A stretch of 64,000 nt of DNA from Sinomonas sp. P10A9. Its GTDB lineage: Bacteria > Actinomycetota > Actinomycetes > Actinomycetales > Micrococcaceae. How positions within the stretch are numbered: the stretch's first letter is position 1; each line of letters opens with the position of its first letter. Shown piece by piece: positions 38,159 to 47,570 of this stretch. A program made the position numbers and the translations under genes. The notes beneath the pieces were generated by a model. It ran no database searches. It had not been told where the DNA came from and saw nothing but the letters and a program-made list of their open reading frames with translations. The DNA lies in contig NZ_CP163302.1 of NCBI RefSeq assembly GCF_041022165.1, positions 3,038,001 to 3,102,000 of the forward strand. The letters run 5' to 3'.

Positions 38159-40522
38159 ATGACTGAAGCCGCACGGGACCAGAGCACCACGACCTCTGAG
38201 CCCCACTCGCCCACGGCTGTCGCCGAAGGTTCGACGCACGACGGCGCCGCCTCGCCAGCCGCCGGAGCAGCGGAACCTGCCGCCGCGCCGTCGTCCGGGA
38301 CGACCAGCCCCAGGGCCGCCCGCACCGCGCCGGTGTTCGGATCCTCCGAGGTGCCCGCAGCGCGCGCCACCGAGGACCGCTTCTACATCCCCGAGTCCGC
38401 CCCGAGCCCCACTCCCGACGGCGAGCACGGCACGGACCGCTTCCTCGACCGAGAACTGAGCTGGCTCGCCTTCAACGCGCGCGTCCTCGAGCTCGCCGAG
38501 GACCCCGACCTGTTCCTCCTCGAGCGGGTCAACTTCCTCTCGATCTTCGCCTCGAACCTCGATGAGTTCTTCATGGTCCGGGTCGCGGGGCTCAAGCGCC
38601 GCATCGCGACCGGGCTCGCTGTCCCCTCCCCCGCCGGTCTGAGCCCGCACGAGGTCCTCGAGCAGATCTCCGAGGCCGCCCACGTGCTCCAGGAGCGCCA
38701 CTGCAAGGCGTTCGCCGAGCAGATCCGCCCGGCCCTCGAGGAGTCGGGGATCCGGCTCGTCACGTGGGACGATCTGGGCGAGGCAGAGCACGAGCAGCTG
38801 AGCACGATGTTCTCCGAGCAGGTGTTCCCGATCCTCACGCCCCTCGCCGTGGACCCCGCGCATCCGTTCCCCTACATCTCAGGCCTCTCGCTCAACCTTG
38901 CGGTGATCGTCCGCAACCCTGTGAGCGACAAAGAGCTGTTCGCTCGGCTCAAGGTGCCGGACCAGCTGCCCCGGCTCATCTCAGTGGACGGCCCCCGCGC
39001 CGGGAACCTCCCCCGCCGCGCCGCGCGGTTCATCCCGCTCGAGGACCTCATCGCGGTGCACCTCGACCAGCTGTTCCCGGGCATGGAGGTGCTTGAGCAC
39101 CACACGTTCCGCGTGACCCGCAACGAGGACCTCGAGGTCGAGGAGGACGACGCCGAGAACCTCCTCCAGGCGCTCGAGAAGGAGCTCCTGCGCCGGCGCT
39201 TCGGCCCGCCGGTCCGCCTCGAGGTGACCACGGACATCAGCCCCAACGTGCGGGCGCTGCTCGTGCGCGAGCTCGGGGTCGAGGAGCCAGAGGTGTACTC
39301 CCTCCCCGCGCCGCTGGACCTGCGCGGCCTTTCCGTGATCGGCGGGATTGACAGGCCCGAACTGCACTACCCGAAGCAGCTCGCGCACACGTCCCGCTAC
39401 CTCAACGAATCCGAGACGTCCAAGGCCGCGAACGTATTCGCGGCCATGCGCCGCCGTGACATCCTCCTCCACCACCCCTACGACTCGTTCTCGACCTCGG
39501 TCCAGGCCTTCCTCGAGCAGGCGGCCTCGGACCCGAAGGTCCAGGCCATCAAGCAGACCCTCTACCGCACGTCCGGCGACTCCCCCATCGTCGACGCCCT
39601 GATCGATGCGGCCGAGGCGGGCAAGCAGGTCCTTGCGCTCGTGGAGATCAAGGCCCGCTTCGATGAGCAAGCCAACATCTCGTGGGCGCGCAAGCTCGAG
39701 CAGGCCGGCGTCCACGTGGTCTACGGGATCGTGGGCCTCAAGACGCACTGCAAGCTCTCGCTCGTGGTGCGCCAGGAGAACGACGGGCTCCGCCGCTACT
39801 GCCACATCGGCACCGGCAACTACCACCCGCGCACGGCGCGCTACTACGAGGACCTGGGCCTCCTCACGTGCGACGAGCAGGTGGGCGACGACCTGTCCAG
39901 GCTCTTCAACCAGCTCTCCGGCTACGCCCCCAAGTCCACGTTCAAGCGGCTCCTCGTAGCGCCCCGCTCGGTCCGCTCGGGGCTCATCGACCGCATCGAG
40001 ACGGAGATCCGCAACGCTGGGGCCGGCCTGCGGGCGCGCGTGGTCATCAAGGTCAACTCGATGGTCGATGAGGCCATCATCGACTCGCTCTACCGGGCCT
40101 CACAGGCCGGGGTGACGGTGGACATCATCGTCCGCGGCATCTGCGCACTCCGCCCCGGCGTGCCGGGACTGAGCGAGAACATCACGGTCCGCTCGATCCT
40201 GGGGCGGTTCCTCGAGCACTCCCGCGTGTTCGCCTTCGCCAACGGCGGCAACCCTGTCGTGTACATCGGCTCCGCCGACATGATGCACCGCAATCTGGAC
40301 CGCCGAGTCGAGGCCCTCGTGCAGTTGCGGAACCGCGACGACATCTCGGACCTGACCGCGCTGCTCGACCGGTACGTTGCGTCAACCACAGCCTCGTGGC
40401 ATCTCGACACCGATGGCGGCTGGACCCGCCACCACCTCGACGAGGACGGCAAGCCGCTCGAGGACATCCAGTCCTGGCTCCTCGCCTCGCGCGCACGGCA
40501 GCGGCCCGTGAGCCTGCGCTGA
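38159..40522 (+). CDS. ppk: polyphosphate kinase 1
   Basis: 787-residue PPK1, which reversibly builds polyphosphate from ATP. The N-terminal 90 residues are a low-complexity Ala/Ser/Pro/Thr extension containing THDGAA, encoded by a dispersed 11-mer (38236-38246). The family core starts near [19 protein letters not shown]. The segment [21 protein letters not shown] carries the autophosphorylated His, and a second phospholipase-D-like half follows ([18 protein letters not shown]). The start is ATG 38159 after GAGGAACC. The next gene, a NUDIX/phosphatase fusion, overlaps the stop by one base. Confidence 0.96.
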   Translation: MTEAARDQSTTTSEPHSPTAVAEGSTHDGAASPAAGAAEPAAAPSSGTTSPRAARTAPVFGSSEVPAARATEDRFYIPESAPSPTPDGEHGTDRFLDRELSWLAFNARVLELAEDPDLFLLERVNFLSIFASNLDEFFMVRVAGLKRRIATGLAVPSPAGLSPHEVLEQISEAAHVLQERHCKAFAEQIRPALEESGIRLVTWDDLGEAEHEQLSTMFSEQVFPILTPLAVDPAHPFPYISGLSLNLAVIVRNPVSDKELFARLKVPDQLPRLISVDGPRAGNLPRRAARFIPLEDLIAVHLDQLFPGMEVLEHHTFRVTRNEDLEVEEDDAENLLQALEKELLRRRFGPPVRLEVTTDISPNVRALLVRELGVEEPEVYSLPAPLDLRGLSVIGGIDRPELHYPKQLAHTSRYLNESETSKAANVFAAMRRRDILLHHPYDSFSTSVQAFLEQAASDPKVQAIKQTLYRTSGDSPIVDALIDAAEAGKQVLALVEIKARFDEQANISWARKLEQAGVHVVYGIVGLKTHCKLSLVVRQENDGLRRYCHIGTGNYHPRTARYYEDLGLLTCDEQVGDDLSRLFNQLSGYAPKSTFKRLLVAPRSVRSGLIDRIETEIRNAGAGLRARVVIKVNSMVDEAIIDSLYRASQAGVTVDIIVRGICALRPGVPGLSENITVRSILGRFLEHSRVFAFANGGNPVVYIGSADMMHRNLDRRVEALVQLRNRDDISDLTALLDRYVASTTASWHLDTDGGWTRHHLDEDGKPLEDIQSWLLASRARQRPVSLR

Positions 40523-41496
40523 TGGCAGACACCCCGGTCGAGGACCAGACCGAACATCCCGGCGAGCCGATCGCCGTCCATGCCGCCGGGGCCATTCCCT
40601 GGCGTGCGAGCGGCGATCGGCTCGAGGTCCTGATGATCCACCGGCCGCGCTACGACGACTGGTCATGGCCCAAGGGCAAGCTGGACTCCGGAGAGACGCT
40701 CCCCGAGTGCGCGGCCCGCGAGGTCCGGGAGGAGATAGGGGCCGACGCGCGGCTCGGCATTCCCCTGCCGCCCACCCACTACCGCGTTCCCGTGGGGCTC
40801 AAGTCGGTCCGCTACTGGGCCATCCAGATCGAGAAGTCGACGACCATCCGGCCCGACCGCGCAGAGGTTGACCAGACCTACTGGTGCAGCCCCGACGAGG
40901 CCGAGCGCCTCCTGACCAACCGCACGGACGTTGCGCCCCTCAAGGCCCTCGTCGATGCGCACCGCAGAGGGCATCTCGCGACGCGTCCGCTCATCCTCCT
41001 GCGGCATGCGAAGGCCAAGCCCCGAAGCTCCTGGACCAAGGCCGAGGGGGACCGAACCCTCGCCGCGAGCGGCGTCCGGCAGGCCCAGGCGGTGGGGCGC
41101 CTCCTGACCGTTTGGAAGCCGGTCCGCGTCGTGACCAGCCCCTGGCGGCGCTGTCTCGACACCGTGCTCCCGTATGTGCGGGCATCCCGCTCGAAGGTCA
41201 AGATTCGGCTGGTCGAGGACCTGACCGAGCATGGCGCCGCGAGAAAGCCGCGGAAGGCCGCGGCCGCCGTCGTGAGTCTCTTCGACAAGGGCAAGCCCGC
41301 GGTGCTGTGCAGCCACCGGCCGGTCCTCCCGACCCTCCTGCACGAATTCCGGACCTTCCTCGCCCCGGGGCTGGCCTCGGAGCTGCCCACCTCCGATCCG
41401 TATCTCACGCCCGGGGAACTCATCGTTTTCCACGTGCCCGTCGAGGGGCGGCAGCGCGTCGTGGCCCTCGAACAGGTGAAGCCCTTCGATGACTGA
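40522..41496 (+). CDS. NUDIX hydrolase fused to histidine phosphatase
   Basis: 324 residues. The N-terminal NUDIX domain (about 15-140) has the box [22 protein letters not shown]. The C-terminal histidine-phosphatase domain (about 158-320) has [11 protein letters not shown] with the catalytic RHG-like R-H and later CSHRPVLP. This is the MutT1-like architecture of actinobacteria, proposed to clean 8-oxo-dGTP or (di)nucleoside polyphosphates. The start ATG 40522 shares a base with the ppk stop (TGATG), so it is coupled to polyphosphate kinase. Confidence 0.92.
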   Translation: MADTPVEDQTEHPGEPIAVHAAGAIPWRASGDRLEVLMIHRPRYDDWSWPKGKLDSGETLPECAAREVREEIGADARLGIPLPPTHYRVPVGLKSVRYWAIQIEKSTTIRPDRAEVDQTYWCSPDEAERLLTNRTDVAPLKALVDAHRRGHLATRPLILLRHAKAKPRSSWTKAEGDRTLAASGVRQAQAVGRLLTVWKPVRVVTSPWRRCLDTVLPYVRASRSKVKIRLVEDLTEHGAARKPRKAAAAVVSLFDKGKPAVLCSHRPVLPTLLHEFRTFLAPGLASELPTSDPYLTPGELIVFHVPVEGRQRVVALEQVKPFDD

Positions 41497-41497
41497 G

Positions 41498-41503
41498 TAG
41501 GCT
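41498..41503 (+). promoter_or_regulatory. thyA -10 element (leaderless arrangement)
   Basis: TAGGCT ends 7 bases before the thyA ATG and no ribosome binding site is visible; it lies just after the NUDIX-phosphatase stop. A separate leaderless start for thyA-folA is plausible. Confidence 0.4.
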
Positions 41504-41510
41504 GGATGCC

Positions 41511-42329
41511 ATGATCCCGACTCCCTACGAGGACCTCCTGCGCGACGTGCTCGAGAACGGCACCCACAAGGGCGACCGGACCGGCACGGGGACCCGGAGC
41601 GTGTTCGGCCGCCAGATCCGCTTCGACCTCGCCGAAGGCTTCCCCCTCATCACCACCAAGCGCGTGCACTTCAAGTCGGTGGCACTTGAGCTCCTGTGGT
41701 TCCTGCGCGGCGACTCGAACGTGCGCTGGCTCCAGGAGCAGGGCGTCACCATCTGGGACGAGTGGGCGGACGACGCCGGCGAGCTGGGTCCCGTCTACGG
41801 CGTCCAGTGGCGCTCGTGGCCCACGCCGGACGGCGGGCACATCGACCAGATCGCGGCCGTCATGGACTCGCTGCGCACCACCCCGGACTCCCGGCGGCAC
41901 ATCGTCTCGGCGTGGAACGTCGCCGAGATCCCGAGCATGTCCCTGCCGCCGTGCCACGCGCTGTTCCAGTTCTACGTGTCTCCGGGCGCCGAGGGGTCCC
42001 CTGCCAAGCTGAGCTGCCAGCTCTACCAGCGCAGCGCCGACATGTTCCTGGGCGTCCCCTTCAACATCGCCTCGTACGCGCTCCTGACCCATATGGTCGC
42101 CGAGCAGCTCGGACTCGGCGTCGGCGACTTCGTCTGGACGGGCGGGGACTGCCACATCTACGACAACCACCTCGAGCAGGTCCACGAACAGCTCTCCCGC
42201 GACGCCTACCCGGCCCCGCAGCTGAGGTTCGCCCGGACGCCTGAGAGCATCTTCGACTACAGGTACGAGGACTTCGAGGTACTCGGGTACCAGCACCATC
42301 CGACGATCAAGGCTCGCGTAGCGGTGTGA
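41511..42329 (+). CDS. thyA: thymidylate synthase
   Basis: 272-residue ThyA: dUMP + methylene-THF to dTMP + dihydrofolate. The catalytic Cys148 is in [10 protein letters not shown] (E. coli Cys146). Other signatures are [48 protein letters not shown] and the phosphate-binding RRHIVSAWN. The start is ATG 41511. Its product dihydrofolate is the substrate of the adjacent folA, with which it overlaps by four bases (GTGA), a classic coupled pair. Confidence 0.97.
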   Translation: MIPTPYEDLLRDVLENGTHKGDRTGTGTRSVFGRQIRFDLAEGFPLITTKRVHFKSVALELLWFLRGDSNVRWLQEQGVTIWDEWADDAGELGPVYGVQWRSWPTPDGGHIDQIAAVMDSLRTTPDSRRHIVSAWNVAEIPSMSLPPCHALFQFYVSPGAEGSPAKLSCQLYQRSADMFLGVPFNIASYALLTHMVAEQLGLGVGDFVWTGGDCHIYDNHLEQVHEQLSRDAYPAPQLRFARTPESIFDYRYEDFEVLGYQHHPTIKARVAV

Positions 42330-42901
42330 ACAGCCGTATGAACAGCCGTAACAACACCCGTATGAACAGAGAGACCACGCGCCGCGAGATCGGGCTGATC
42401 TGGGCACAGACCCAGGCGGGCGGCGTGATCGGCAAGGACGGGGCCATGCCGTGGCATGTTCCCGAGGACCTGAAGCACTTCGCGGCCACCACCACCGGAC
42501 ATCCCGTGGTCATGGGCCGGCGCACGTGGGACTCGATCCCTGACCGGTTCCGGCCCTTCTCGGGCCGAACGAACATCGTGGTCACGCGCCAGCCCGGGTG
42601 GGAGGCCGACGGCGCCGTCGTCGTGCATTCCGTCGAGGCCGCGCTCGCGACGGCCGCCGACTCGCCCGGCGCCGAGCTCGTGTGGGTGATCGGCGGAGGG
42701 GAGCTGTTCGCCGAGGCGCTGCCGCTCGCGGAGGTGGCGGTCGTGACGATCCTCGATCTCGACGTGGACGGTGACACGTTTGCGCCGGCGCTCGGCAGCG
42801 AGTGGCGACTCGGGGCGGTCCAGCCGGACGACGGCGGGTGGCTCACCTCCCGCACGGGCGTCCCCTACCGGATCGTGGAGTTCCGCAGAGGCTCAACGTG
42901 A
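42326..42901 (+). CDS. folA: dihydrofolate reductase
   Basis: 191 residues from GTG 42326: dihydrofolate to tetrahydrofolate with NADPH. Core motifs: [30 protein letters not shown] (Met20-loop region and catalytic acidic residue), [12 protein letters not shown] and [17 protein letters not shown]. The N-terminus ([16 protein letters not shown]) comes from the repeat AACAGCCGTATG, giving three in-frame starts at 42326 (GTG), 42338 and 42362 (ATG); the enzyme core needs only the last. Overlaps thyA (GTGA) and the next gene (GTGA). Confidence 0.95.
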   Translation: MNSRMNSRNNTRMNRETTRREIGLIWAQTQAGGVIGKDGAMPWHVPEDLKHFAATTTGHPVVMGRRTWDSIPDRFRPFSGRTNIVVTRQPGWEADGAVVVHSVEAALATAADSPGAELVWVIGGGELFAEALPLAEVAVVTILDLDVDGDTFAPALGSEWRLGAVQPDDGGWLTSRTGVPYRIVEFRRGST

Positions 42902-43536
42902 CCGAAGACGCCCCCGCGCCCGAGCAGATCGGCCTTGGATTCGCGGAGGTCCTGGCCCTGCTCGCCTTCCACGGCGGCGAGTCGACGCCCGCGACGGCGG
43001 CGCTGCTCGGCGTGGACCACTACGCGAACGTCCCCGATCTGGTCTCCGCCGGGGTATCCTCCCTCGTCGCGCGGAGCTACGCGCACGTGGATGCCCAGGG
43101 GGAGCTGAGCGTCGAAGGAGCGGTGGCAGGAATCGCCGTTGCCCTCGGGGCCGCCGAGCGGCGGATGCTCCTGACCCTCGAGTCTCCCGAGTGGTCCGAC
43201 CGCATTGTGCTGCTCGAGGCACCCGAGGTCGCGGTCCTCGCCCGGCCGCGCGCCTACGGGACCTGGTGGGTGCTTCCCCAGCCCGCGGAACTCCCGGGCG
43301 CCGAGGCCACCTTCGCCCTCGTCCGCGGCCACCTCACCGAGCACCCCGAGGGCCGAGTGCTGGTTGAGCGGCACATCGAGGGGCACGGGGTCGCTCTCAG
43401 CATCCGTCGCGCGGGCGACGGCGGGTGGATGCTCGGGCAGGCAGTCCCGGGCACCGAGGACATCGCCGAGTTCCCGGCCGACGACGACGCTCTCGTCGTC
43501 ACGCTCCGCGCCGTCCGCGGGGATCAGGTGGCGTGA
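42898..43536 (+). CDS. unknown protein coupled to folA
   Basis: 212 residues, no signal or membrane segment. No family is recognised with confidence. Visible pattern: an Ala/Leu-rich N-terminal helical part (IGLGFAEVLALLAFHGGES), then alternating strands (RPRAYGTWWVLPQ; RHIEGHGVALSIRRAGDGGWML) suggesting an alpha/beta fold. The start GTG 42898 overlaps the folA stop by four bases, so it is probably the third gene of thyA-folA. Function not predicted. Confidence 0.75.
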   Translation: MTEDAPAPEQIGLGFAEVLALLAFHGGESTPATAALLGVDHYANVPDLVSAGVSSLVARSYAHVDAQGELSVEGAVAGIAVALGAAERRMLLTLESPEWSDRIVLLEAPEVAVLARPRAYGTWWVLPQPAELPGAEATFALVRGHLTEHPEGRVLVERHIEGHGVALSIRRAGDGGWMLGQAVPGTEDIAEFPADDDALVVTLRAVRGDQVA

Positions 43537-43643
43537 CCTGACGCGGTGAGGCCGACACACGGGGCGGCCCCGCGCCGTCGAACGTCCGCCTTCCGCGCGC
43601 GACGGTGAGATGCGGGCCACAGGCGGGCGGGCGGCATCGCCAT

Positions 43644-43656
43644 TAGAATAGTCCCT
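43644..43656 (+). promoter_or_regulatory. asd promoter (leaderless arrangement)
   Basis: TAGAAT (43644-43649) is followed by 7 bases and ATG 43657, with no ribosome binding site: transcription would start at or next to the start codon. Confidence 0.55.
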
Positions 43657-44796
43657 ATGACTTCTTCGGTAGGCTTCGTCGGCTGGCGCGGCATGGTCGG
43701 CTCTGTCCTCATGGAGCGCATGCAGGACGAGGGCGATTTCGCCTCGATTGACCCGGTGTTCTTCTCGACGTCCAATGCGGGCGGCGCGGCGCCGTCCTTC
43801 ACGGGTTCTGCCGCCGGCGACGCCGGTGCCCTCCAGGACGCGTACGATATCGAGGCGCTGAAGAAGCTTCCGATCATTGTGACCGCTCAGGGCGGGGACT
43901 ACACCAAGCAGGTCCACCCGACGCTGCGCGCCGCGGGGTGGGACGGCCTGTGGATCGACGCGGCGTCGACGCTGCGCATGAACGAGGATTCGATCATCGT
44001 CCTCGACCCGGTGAACCGGACGGTCATCGACGAGGGCCTCGCGTCCGGCGTGAAGGACTTCATCGGCGGCAACTGCACCGTCTCGTGCATGCTCATGGGC
44101 CTCGGCGGGCTGTTCCGCAACAACCTCGTCGAGTGGGGCACATCGATGACGTACCAGGCCGCCTCCGGCGGCGGCGCGCGCCACATGCGCGAGCTCCTCA
44201 CGCAGTTCGGCACGCTCAACGGCGCCGTGGCCGCGGAACTGTCCGACCCGGCGTCGGCCATCCTCGAGATCGACCGCAAGGTCCTCGCTGCCCAGCGCGG
44301 CGGCGTCGATGCGACGCAGTTCGGCGTGCCGCTCGCGGGTTCGCTCATTCCGTGGATCGATGCGGACCTCGGCAACGGCAAGTCCAAGGAGGAGTGGAAG
44401 GCCGGGGTCGAGACCAACAAGATCCTCGGCACCGCGGCCGGAGCCACGATTGAGCCCGTGATCATGGACGGGCTCTGCGTGCGCATCGGCGCCATGCGAT
44501 CCCACTCCCAGGCGCTCACGCTCAAGCTACGCGAGGACCTGTCCGTCGCCGAGATCGAGAGGCTCATCGATGCCGACAACGAGTGGGCGCACGTAGTCCC
44601 CAACGAGAAGCAGGCCTCGATGGACCAGCTGACCCCCGTCGCGGCATCGGGCACGCTCGACATCCCCGTTGGCCGGGTCCGCAAGCTCGAGATGGGGCCG
44701 GAATACATCTCCGCCTTCACGGTGGGCGACCAGCTCCTCTGGGGCGCGGCCGAGCCGCTGCGCCGCATGCTCAAGATCGCCACCGGGACGCTCTGA
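43657..44796 (+). CDS. asd: aspartate-semialdehyde dehydrogenase (gamma-proteobacterial type)
   Basis: 379-residue Asd, reducing aspartyl phosphate to aspartate semialdehyde for lysine, diaminopimelate, threonine and methionine. Catalytic Cys140 is in GGNCTVSCM. The whole chain follows the enteric enzyme: [58 protein letters not shown] and [17 protein letters not shown]. It differs from the shorter Asd usual in actinobacteria, hinting at ancient transfer or an alternative Asd class. The lysC gene is not adjacent. Confidence 0.95.
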   Translation: MTSSVGFVGWRGMVGSVLMERMQDEGDFASIDPVFFSTSNAGGAAPSFTGSAAGDAGALQDAYDIEALKKLPIIVTAQGGDYTKQVHPTLRAAGWDGLWIDAASTLRMNEDSIIVLDPVNRTVIDEGLASGVKDFIGGNCTVSCMLMGLGGLFRNNLVEWGTSMTYQAASGGGARHMRELLTQFGTLNGAVAAELSDPASAILEIDRKVLAAQRGGVDATQFGVPLAGSLIPWIDADLGNGKSKEEWKAGVETNKILGTAAGATIEPVIMDGLCVRIGAMRSHSQALTLKLREDLSVAEIERLIDADNEWAHVVPNEKQASMDQLTPVAASGTLDIPVGRVRKLEMGPEYISAFTVGDQLLWGAAEPLRRMLKIATGTL

Positions 44797-44820
44797 CGCC
44801 GGTTCTCCGATCGAACGGCC

Positions 44821-44849
44821 GAGGCCGGGTCCGCTGGGGGCCCGGCCTC
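44821..44849 (+). terminator. asd terminator
   Basis: GAGGCCGGG (44821-44829) pairs with CCCGGCCTC (44841-44849) across an 11-base loop, followed by TCTCG. It lies 24 bases after the asd stop. Confidence 0.8.
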
Positions 44850-44940
44850 TCTCGTGTCCGGCGCGGTTCCGGACGGGCGGATGGGGCGGCCCCGGCCGTA
44901 GGGACCGCGGCACCGTTGCCCCGTCGCTTCCGGGCGTTGA

Positions 44941-45046
44941 AGCCGCTTCTCCGTCGGTGAGCCGCTTCTCCCTGTGGGAGTCGCTTCTCCTTGTCGGAGC
45001 CGCTTGTCCTTGTCTGGTTGCACAAGGAGAAGCGGCTCACGCAAGG
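44941..45046. repeat. 19-bp array beside the DUF559 gene (downstream side)
   Basis: Four direct 19-base units of AGCCGCTTCTCCNTGNNGG type (44941-45016) and then an inverted copy CACAAGGAGAAGCGGCTCAC (45021-45040). The inverted copy pairs with 44957-44976 to form a hairpin. It lies in the 313-base gap between asd and the DUF559 gene, with the asd terminator. The same unit family recurs on the other side of the gene at 46161-46236. Confidence 0.88.
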
Positions 45047-45109
45047 CCACCCAGGGCAGGCAAGCTGACAGTTCTAAGAGCTCGATCTCCTGAGACCTTA
45101 CTGTCCTGT

Positions 45110-46069
45110 CTAGGCCGACCGACGTACCGCCCGGGCCAGAGCCGACTCGATACGGCGGCGGACTTCCTCGGGCTTCTCAAGGTCCGACCACCGGAGCCGG
45201 ACAAACGTCCACCCCTGCTCCATGAGCAGCGTCTCCCGGCGTCGTTCGGCAAGCAGAACCGAAGCCGTGGGCTCGTAGTCCATGTACTTGCCCTCGCCGT
45301 CGAACTCGATGATGATTTTCAGTTCGACCCAGGCGAAGTCGGCACGATACACACCCTCTGCGGTGATGAGCTCCAGTTGGATCACCGGATCGGCGAACCC
45401 GAGCCTCCGCAGGAGCGCGCGCGTCCTCGACTCGCCCGGCGATTCCGTTCGGCCCTCGAGGGCATGGAGGACGGCCAGAGCACGCCGACGTCCACGATCC
45501 GGCGCCTCCATCATGGCGTCTCGAATGACCTTTGCCGATGCCAACCCATGGTGGAGGGCGCTGTCTCCGATCACGAGTGCTTGTTCGTGAGGCAGGAATC
45601 GGAAGCAGTCAACAAGGGTGCGGACAACCGTAGTGACCGTAATCAGGCGTCCATTCCGCTCGACTTTCGCGACGTCGGTGTCCGAAAGTCCGAGTTCGTG
45701 ACTCAGGGTGTCAGTACCGCGACTGGAGCGTGCGCCCGAGTAGCCAGTCGCCACGTGGACGGCGGATCCGGCGTTCCAGACCGAGCATCCATGAAGGATC
45801 GCGGCACTGGCTAGGCAATATACGCTCGATCCGCCGGTCCCGGCGATATGTCCATCGATCCGGGCAGCGTCCTGCTCCCACGGCTTGAGCGCGCTCCATC
45901 GGTGGGCAGGGATGTAGGCGCCCCGACGCAGCCGGATGATCGCGCCGGACTTCACTCCCTCGGTAAGGAGGCGATCGGAGATCCCCGCCTCCCGCAGCGA
46001 TGTCGTCGACGCTACGTCCATGCGCGGCCATCGGGGTCCTAGGAGGCCCTCGGCGGTATGTCTGTCCAT
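45110..46069 (-). CDS. AbiEi-type HTH / DUF559 (Vsr-like) nuclease
   Basis: 319 residues. The N-terminal part (about 20-80) resembles the AbiEi antitoxin HTH domain (LREAGISDRLLTEGVKSG, RLRRGAYIP). The C-terminal part (about 210-310) is DUF559, a Vsr/PD-(D/E)XK-like nuclease: ESRTRALLRRLG, then DFAWVELKIIIEFDG with the catalytic Asp/Glu/Lys pattern, and RETLLMEQGWTFVRLRW. Its lower GC and repeat-flanked position suggest an acquired gene. The start is ATG 46069; ATG at residue 17 is an alternative. No toxin gene is adjacent, so a TA pair is not supported. Real role unknown. Confidence 0.82.
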   Translation of the reverse strand: MDRHTAEGLLGPRWPRMDVASTTSLREAGISDRLLTEGVKSGAIIRLRRGAYIPAHRWSALKPWEQDAARIDGHIAGTGGSSVYCLASAAILHGCSVWNAGSAVHVATGYSGARSSRGTDTLSHELGLSDTDVAKVERNGRLITVTTVVRTLVDCFRFLPHEQALVIGDSALHHGLASAKVIRDAMMEAPDRGRRRALAVLHALEGRTESPGESRTRALLRRLGFADPVIQLELITAEGVYRADFAWVELKIIIEFDGEGKYMDYEPTASVLLAERRRETLLMEQGWTFVRLRWSDLEKPEEVRRRIESALARAVRRSA

Positions 46070-46160
46070 TCCGTCATCGTTTCGAGGATGCCGCGGCAGT
46101 GCTACGGGGAGTCGACGTATGTGGACAACTCAGCGTCAGTCGCCGATCCGAGTCTGCGTC

Positions 46161-46236
46161 ACCTTGCGTCAGGCGCTCGACCTTGCGTCCGCCGCTTCTG
46201 CTTGCGTGCCCAAGCAAGGAGAAGCGCTTAAGGCAA
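46161..46236. repeat. short array beside the DUF559 gene (upstream side)
   Basis: Units ACCTTGCGTCAGGCGCTCG and ACCTTGCGTCCGCCGCTTCTG are followed by the inverted form CAAGGAGAAGCGCTT. The shared core CCGCTTCT / AGAAGCG and CTTGCG link it to the array at 44941-45046 on the other side of the gene. It fills most of the 237-base gap 46070-46306. Confidence 0.8.
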
Positions 46237-46306
46237 GGAGACGAGAGGCAAGCACTACCGCGTCGACGCAGGGCTGCTCCTGCGTGCTGTCCCGAGCGCC
46301 CCGCGC

Positions 46307-47431
46307 CTATCCCGCCCAGTAGGCCTCGATCCGCCTGACTGCCTTGGCCACGCCGGCCGAGGCGGCGGGCCCCAGTTCCTCGAACAGGTCGAGGTCCACT
46401 CGGGGTGCTGCGGGCGTACCGCCCTTCGTCCACGTGCCGACAGCCCGGCCGCCCACGGTCACCATCGACTTGAAGATGCCGTTGAGCCCCGGGACGATGC
46501 GCTCGAGATAGGGGTCGGGGATCGCCACGGAGCGGTCCGGGTACCCGATCGCCAGCTCATCGAAGCCCGGCAGCACCGCCGCAGCCCGTGCGCCAGCGCG
46601 CGAGTCAGCGAGCGCCGCCACGCCGGGGGCACAGAACAGGGTGCGTTCCCCGAACATGACCTCGGCGGACCCCGCTGCGGCCGCCGCGAACGGGCCCCGT
46701 ACCCGCCCGACAGGCTGGCCGAGCCACCACGCGAAGTCCCGTTCGTCCACCGGCCCGTGGGAGGCGATGTACCGGCCGGCGAGGTGCTCGAGCGCGTCGT
46801 CGCCCGCGAGGCCCTCCGCCGCCGGGAGCCACTCGTCCGCGAGACGGAACTCCTGCTGCCTCCCGCGCAGCGGACCCTGCACGAGGACGAGTCGGTGGCT
46901 CAGGATCGAGATGAGGTGGATCCCGCGCTGGGCCGACGCAGGCTGCCCGGCCGCCTCGAACGCCTCGAACAGCTCGGCGCGTGTCAGGCCGCCCCCACCG
47001 GCGAGCCGATCCTCGGCGACCTTCCGAACCACCGCGACGTCCTCCTCGGTGATGCCCAGGTCCCGGTGGCGCGACGACGCCGAGCGCATGACGCGTTCCG
47101 ATGCGAGCCCCACCAGCGTTCGGACGTCCGAAGCGGCGACTGTGAACAGGGTGCCCCGCATGGTCCAGGTCCGCACGATCCCCCCACCGGCGAGGGCCTC
47201 CACCACCGCGGCCTCCGAGCACCCCCGCGTCCGCACCGCGACCTGGAGCAGCCCGGCCGGAAGGTTCTGGCTCTGGAGCGCCGTCATGCGGCGCACCGCA
47301 GCGACGGGGTCGGCCGCGAGCCCAAGCGCCTCACCCACCGAGGCGACCGGAAGCAGACCCTGCGCGACGAGCCTGAGGCGGGCCAGCGCCGTCGTGCGCA
47401 GCTGGCGCCCGGCCGGGTCGGAAAGTCCCAT
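46307..47431 (-). CDS. AlkZ-like (HTH_42) DNA glycosylase-family protein
   Basis: 374 residues of the winged-helix DNA-binding HTH_42 family (YcaQ/AlkX and Streptomyces AlkZ), which unhooks DNA crosslinks or bulky alkylation. The catalytic-type Q-x-Q motif is present as ALQSQNLPAG (Gln53 and Gln55), as in AlkZ rather than the QxD of YcaQ. The remaining domain pattern includes RTWTMRGTLF, RGIHLISILSHRLVLVQG and ERIVPGLNGIFKS. The start is ATG 47431 (MGLSDPAG); a longer opening to 47497 lacks support. Its substrate is unknown; it lies beside the DUF559 gene. Confidence 0.82.
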   Translation of the reverse strand: MGLSDPAGRQLRTTALARLRLVAQGLLPVASVGEALGLAADPVAAVRRMTALQSQNLPAGLLQVAVRTRGCSEAAVVEALAGGGIVRTWTMRGTLFTVAASDVRTLVGLASERVMRSASSRHRDLGITEEDVAVVRKVAEDRLAGGGGLTRAELFEAFEAAGQPASAQRGIHLISILSHRLVLVQGPLRGRQQEFRLADEWLPAAEGLAGDDALEHLAGRYIASHGPVDERDFAWWLGQPVGRVRGPFAAAAAGSAEVMFGERTLFCAPGVAALADSRAGARAAAVLPGFDELAIGYPDRSVAIPDPYLERIVPGLNGIFKSMVTVGGRAVGTWTKGGTPAAPRVDLDLFEELGPAASAGVAKAVRRIEAYWAG

Positions 47432-47483
47432 GGCCCCATCATGGCCCGATATGAGGACAGTGGACGTCCGCAGCCGTCCGGAA

Positions 47484-47555
47484 CTTCTGCGAGTCACCTT
47501 CCGGGAGTCACCTTCTGTGGGTCACCTCAGGTGACTTGCAGAAGGTGACCCCCAG
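47484..47555. repeat. intergenic array, GTCACCTT-type unit
   Basis: Direct units GAGTCACCTTCCGG, GAGTCACCTTCTGTGG and GTCACCTC are followed by the inverted GGTGACTTGCAGAAGG and GGTGACC. The arms CTTCTGCGAGTCACC (47484-47498) and GGTGACTTGCAGAAG (47530-47544) pair at 14 of 15 positions. It shares a 17-mer with 21873-21889 and lies between a thiolase stop and the upstream side of the AlkZ-like gene. Confidence 0.88.
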
Positions 47556-47570
47556 ACGGCGGGATGCGGG

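Noticed and set aside
36845..38863. 672-codon minus-strand open frame across mshD and ppk
   Set aside because: It runs across two genes with clear motifs and the divergent gap; composition is Glu/Arg/Val shadow type.
42865..44505. 546-codon minus-strand open frame across the folA-adjacent gene and asd
   Set aside because: Antisense shadow of two coding genes; no ribosome binding site.
45110..46069. Type IV toxin-antitoxin pair (AbiEi/AbiEii)
   Set aside because: Only the antitoxin-like HTH is present, fused to a DUF559 nuclease domain; no AbiEii toxin gene is adjacent.
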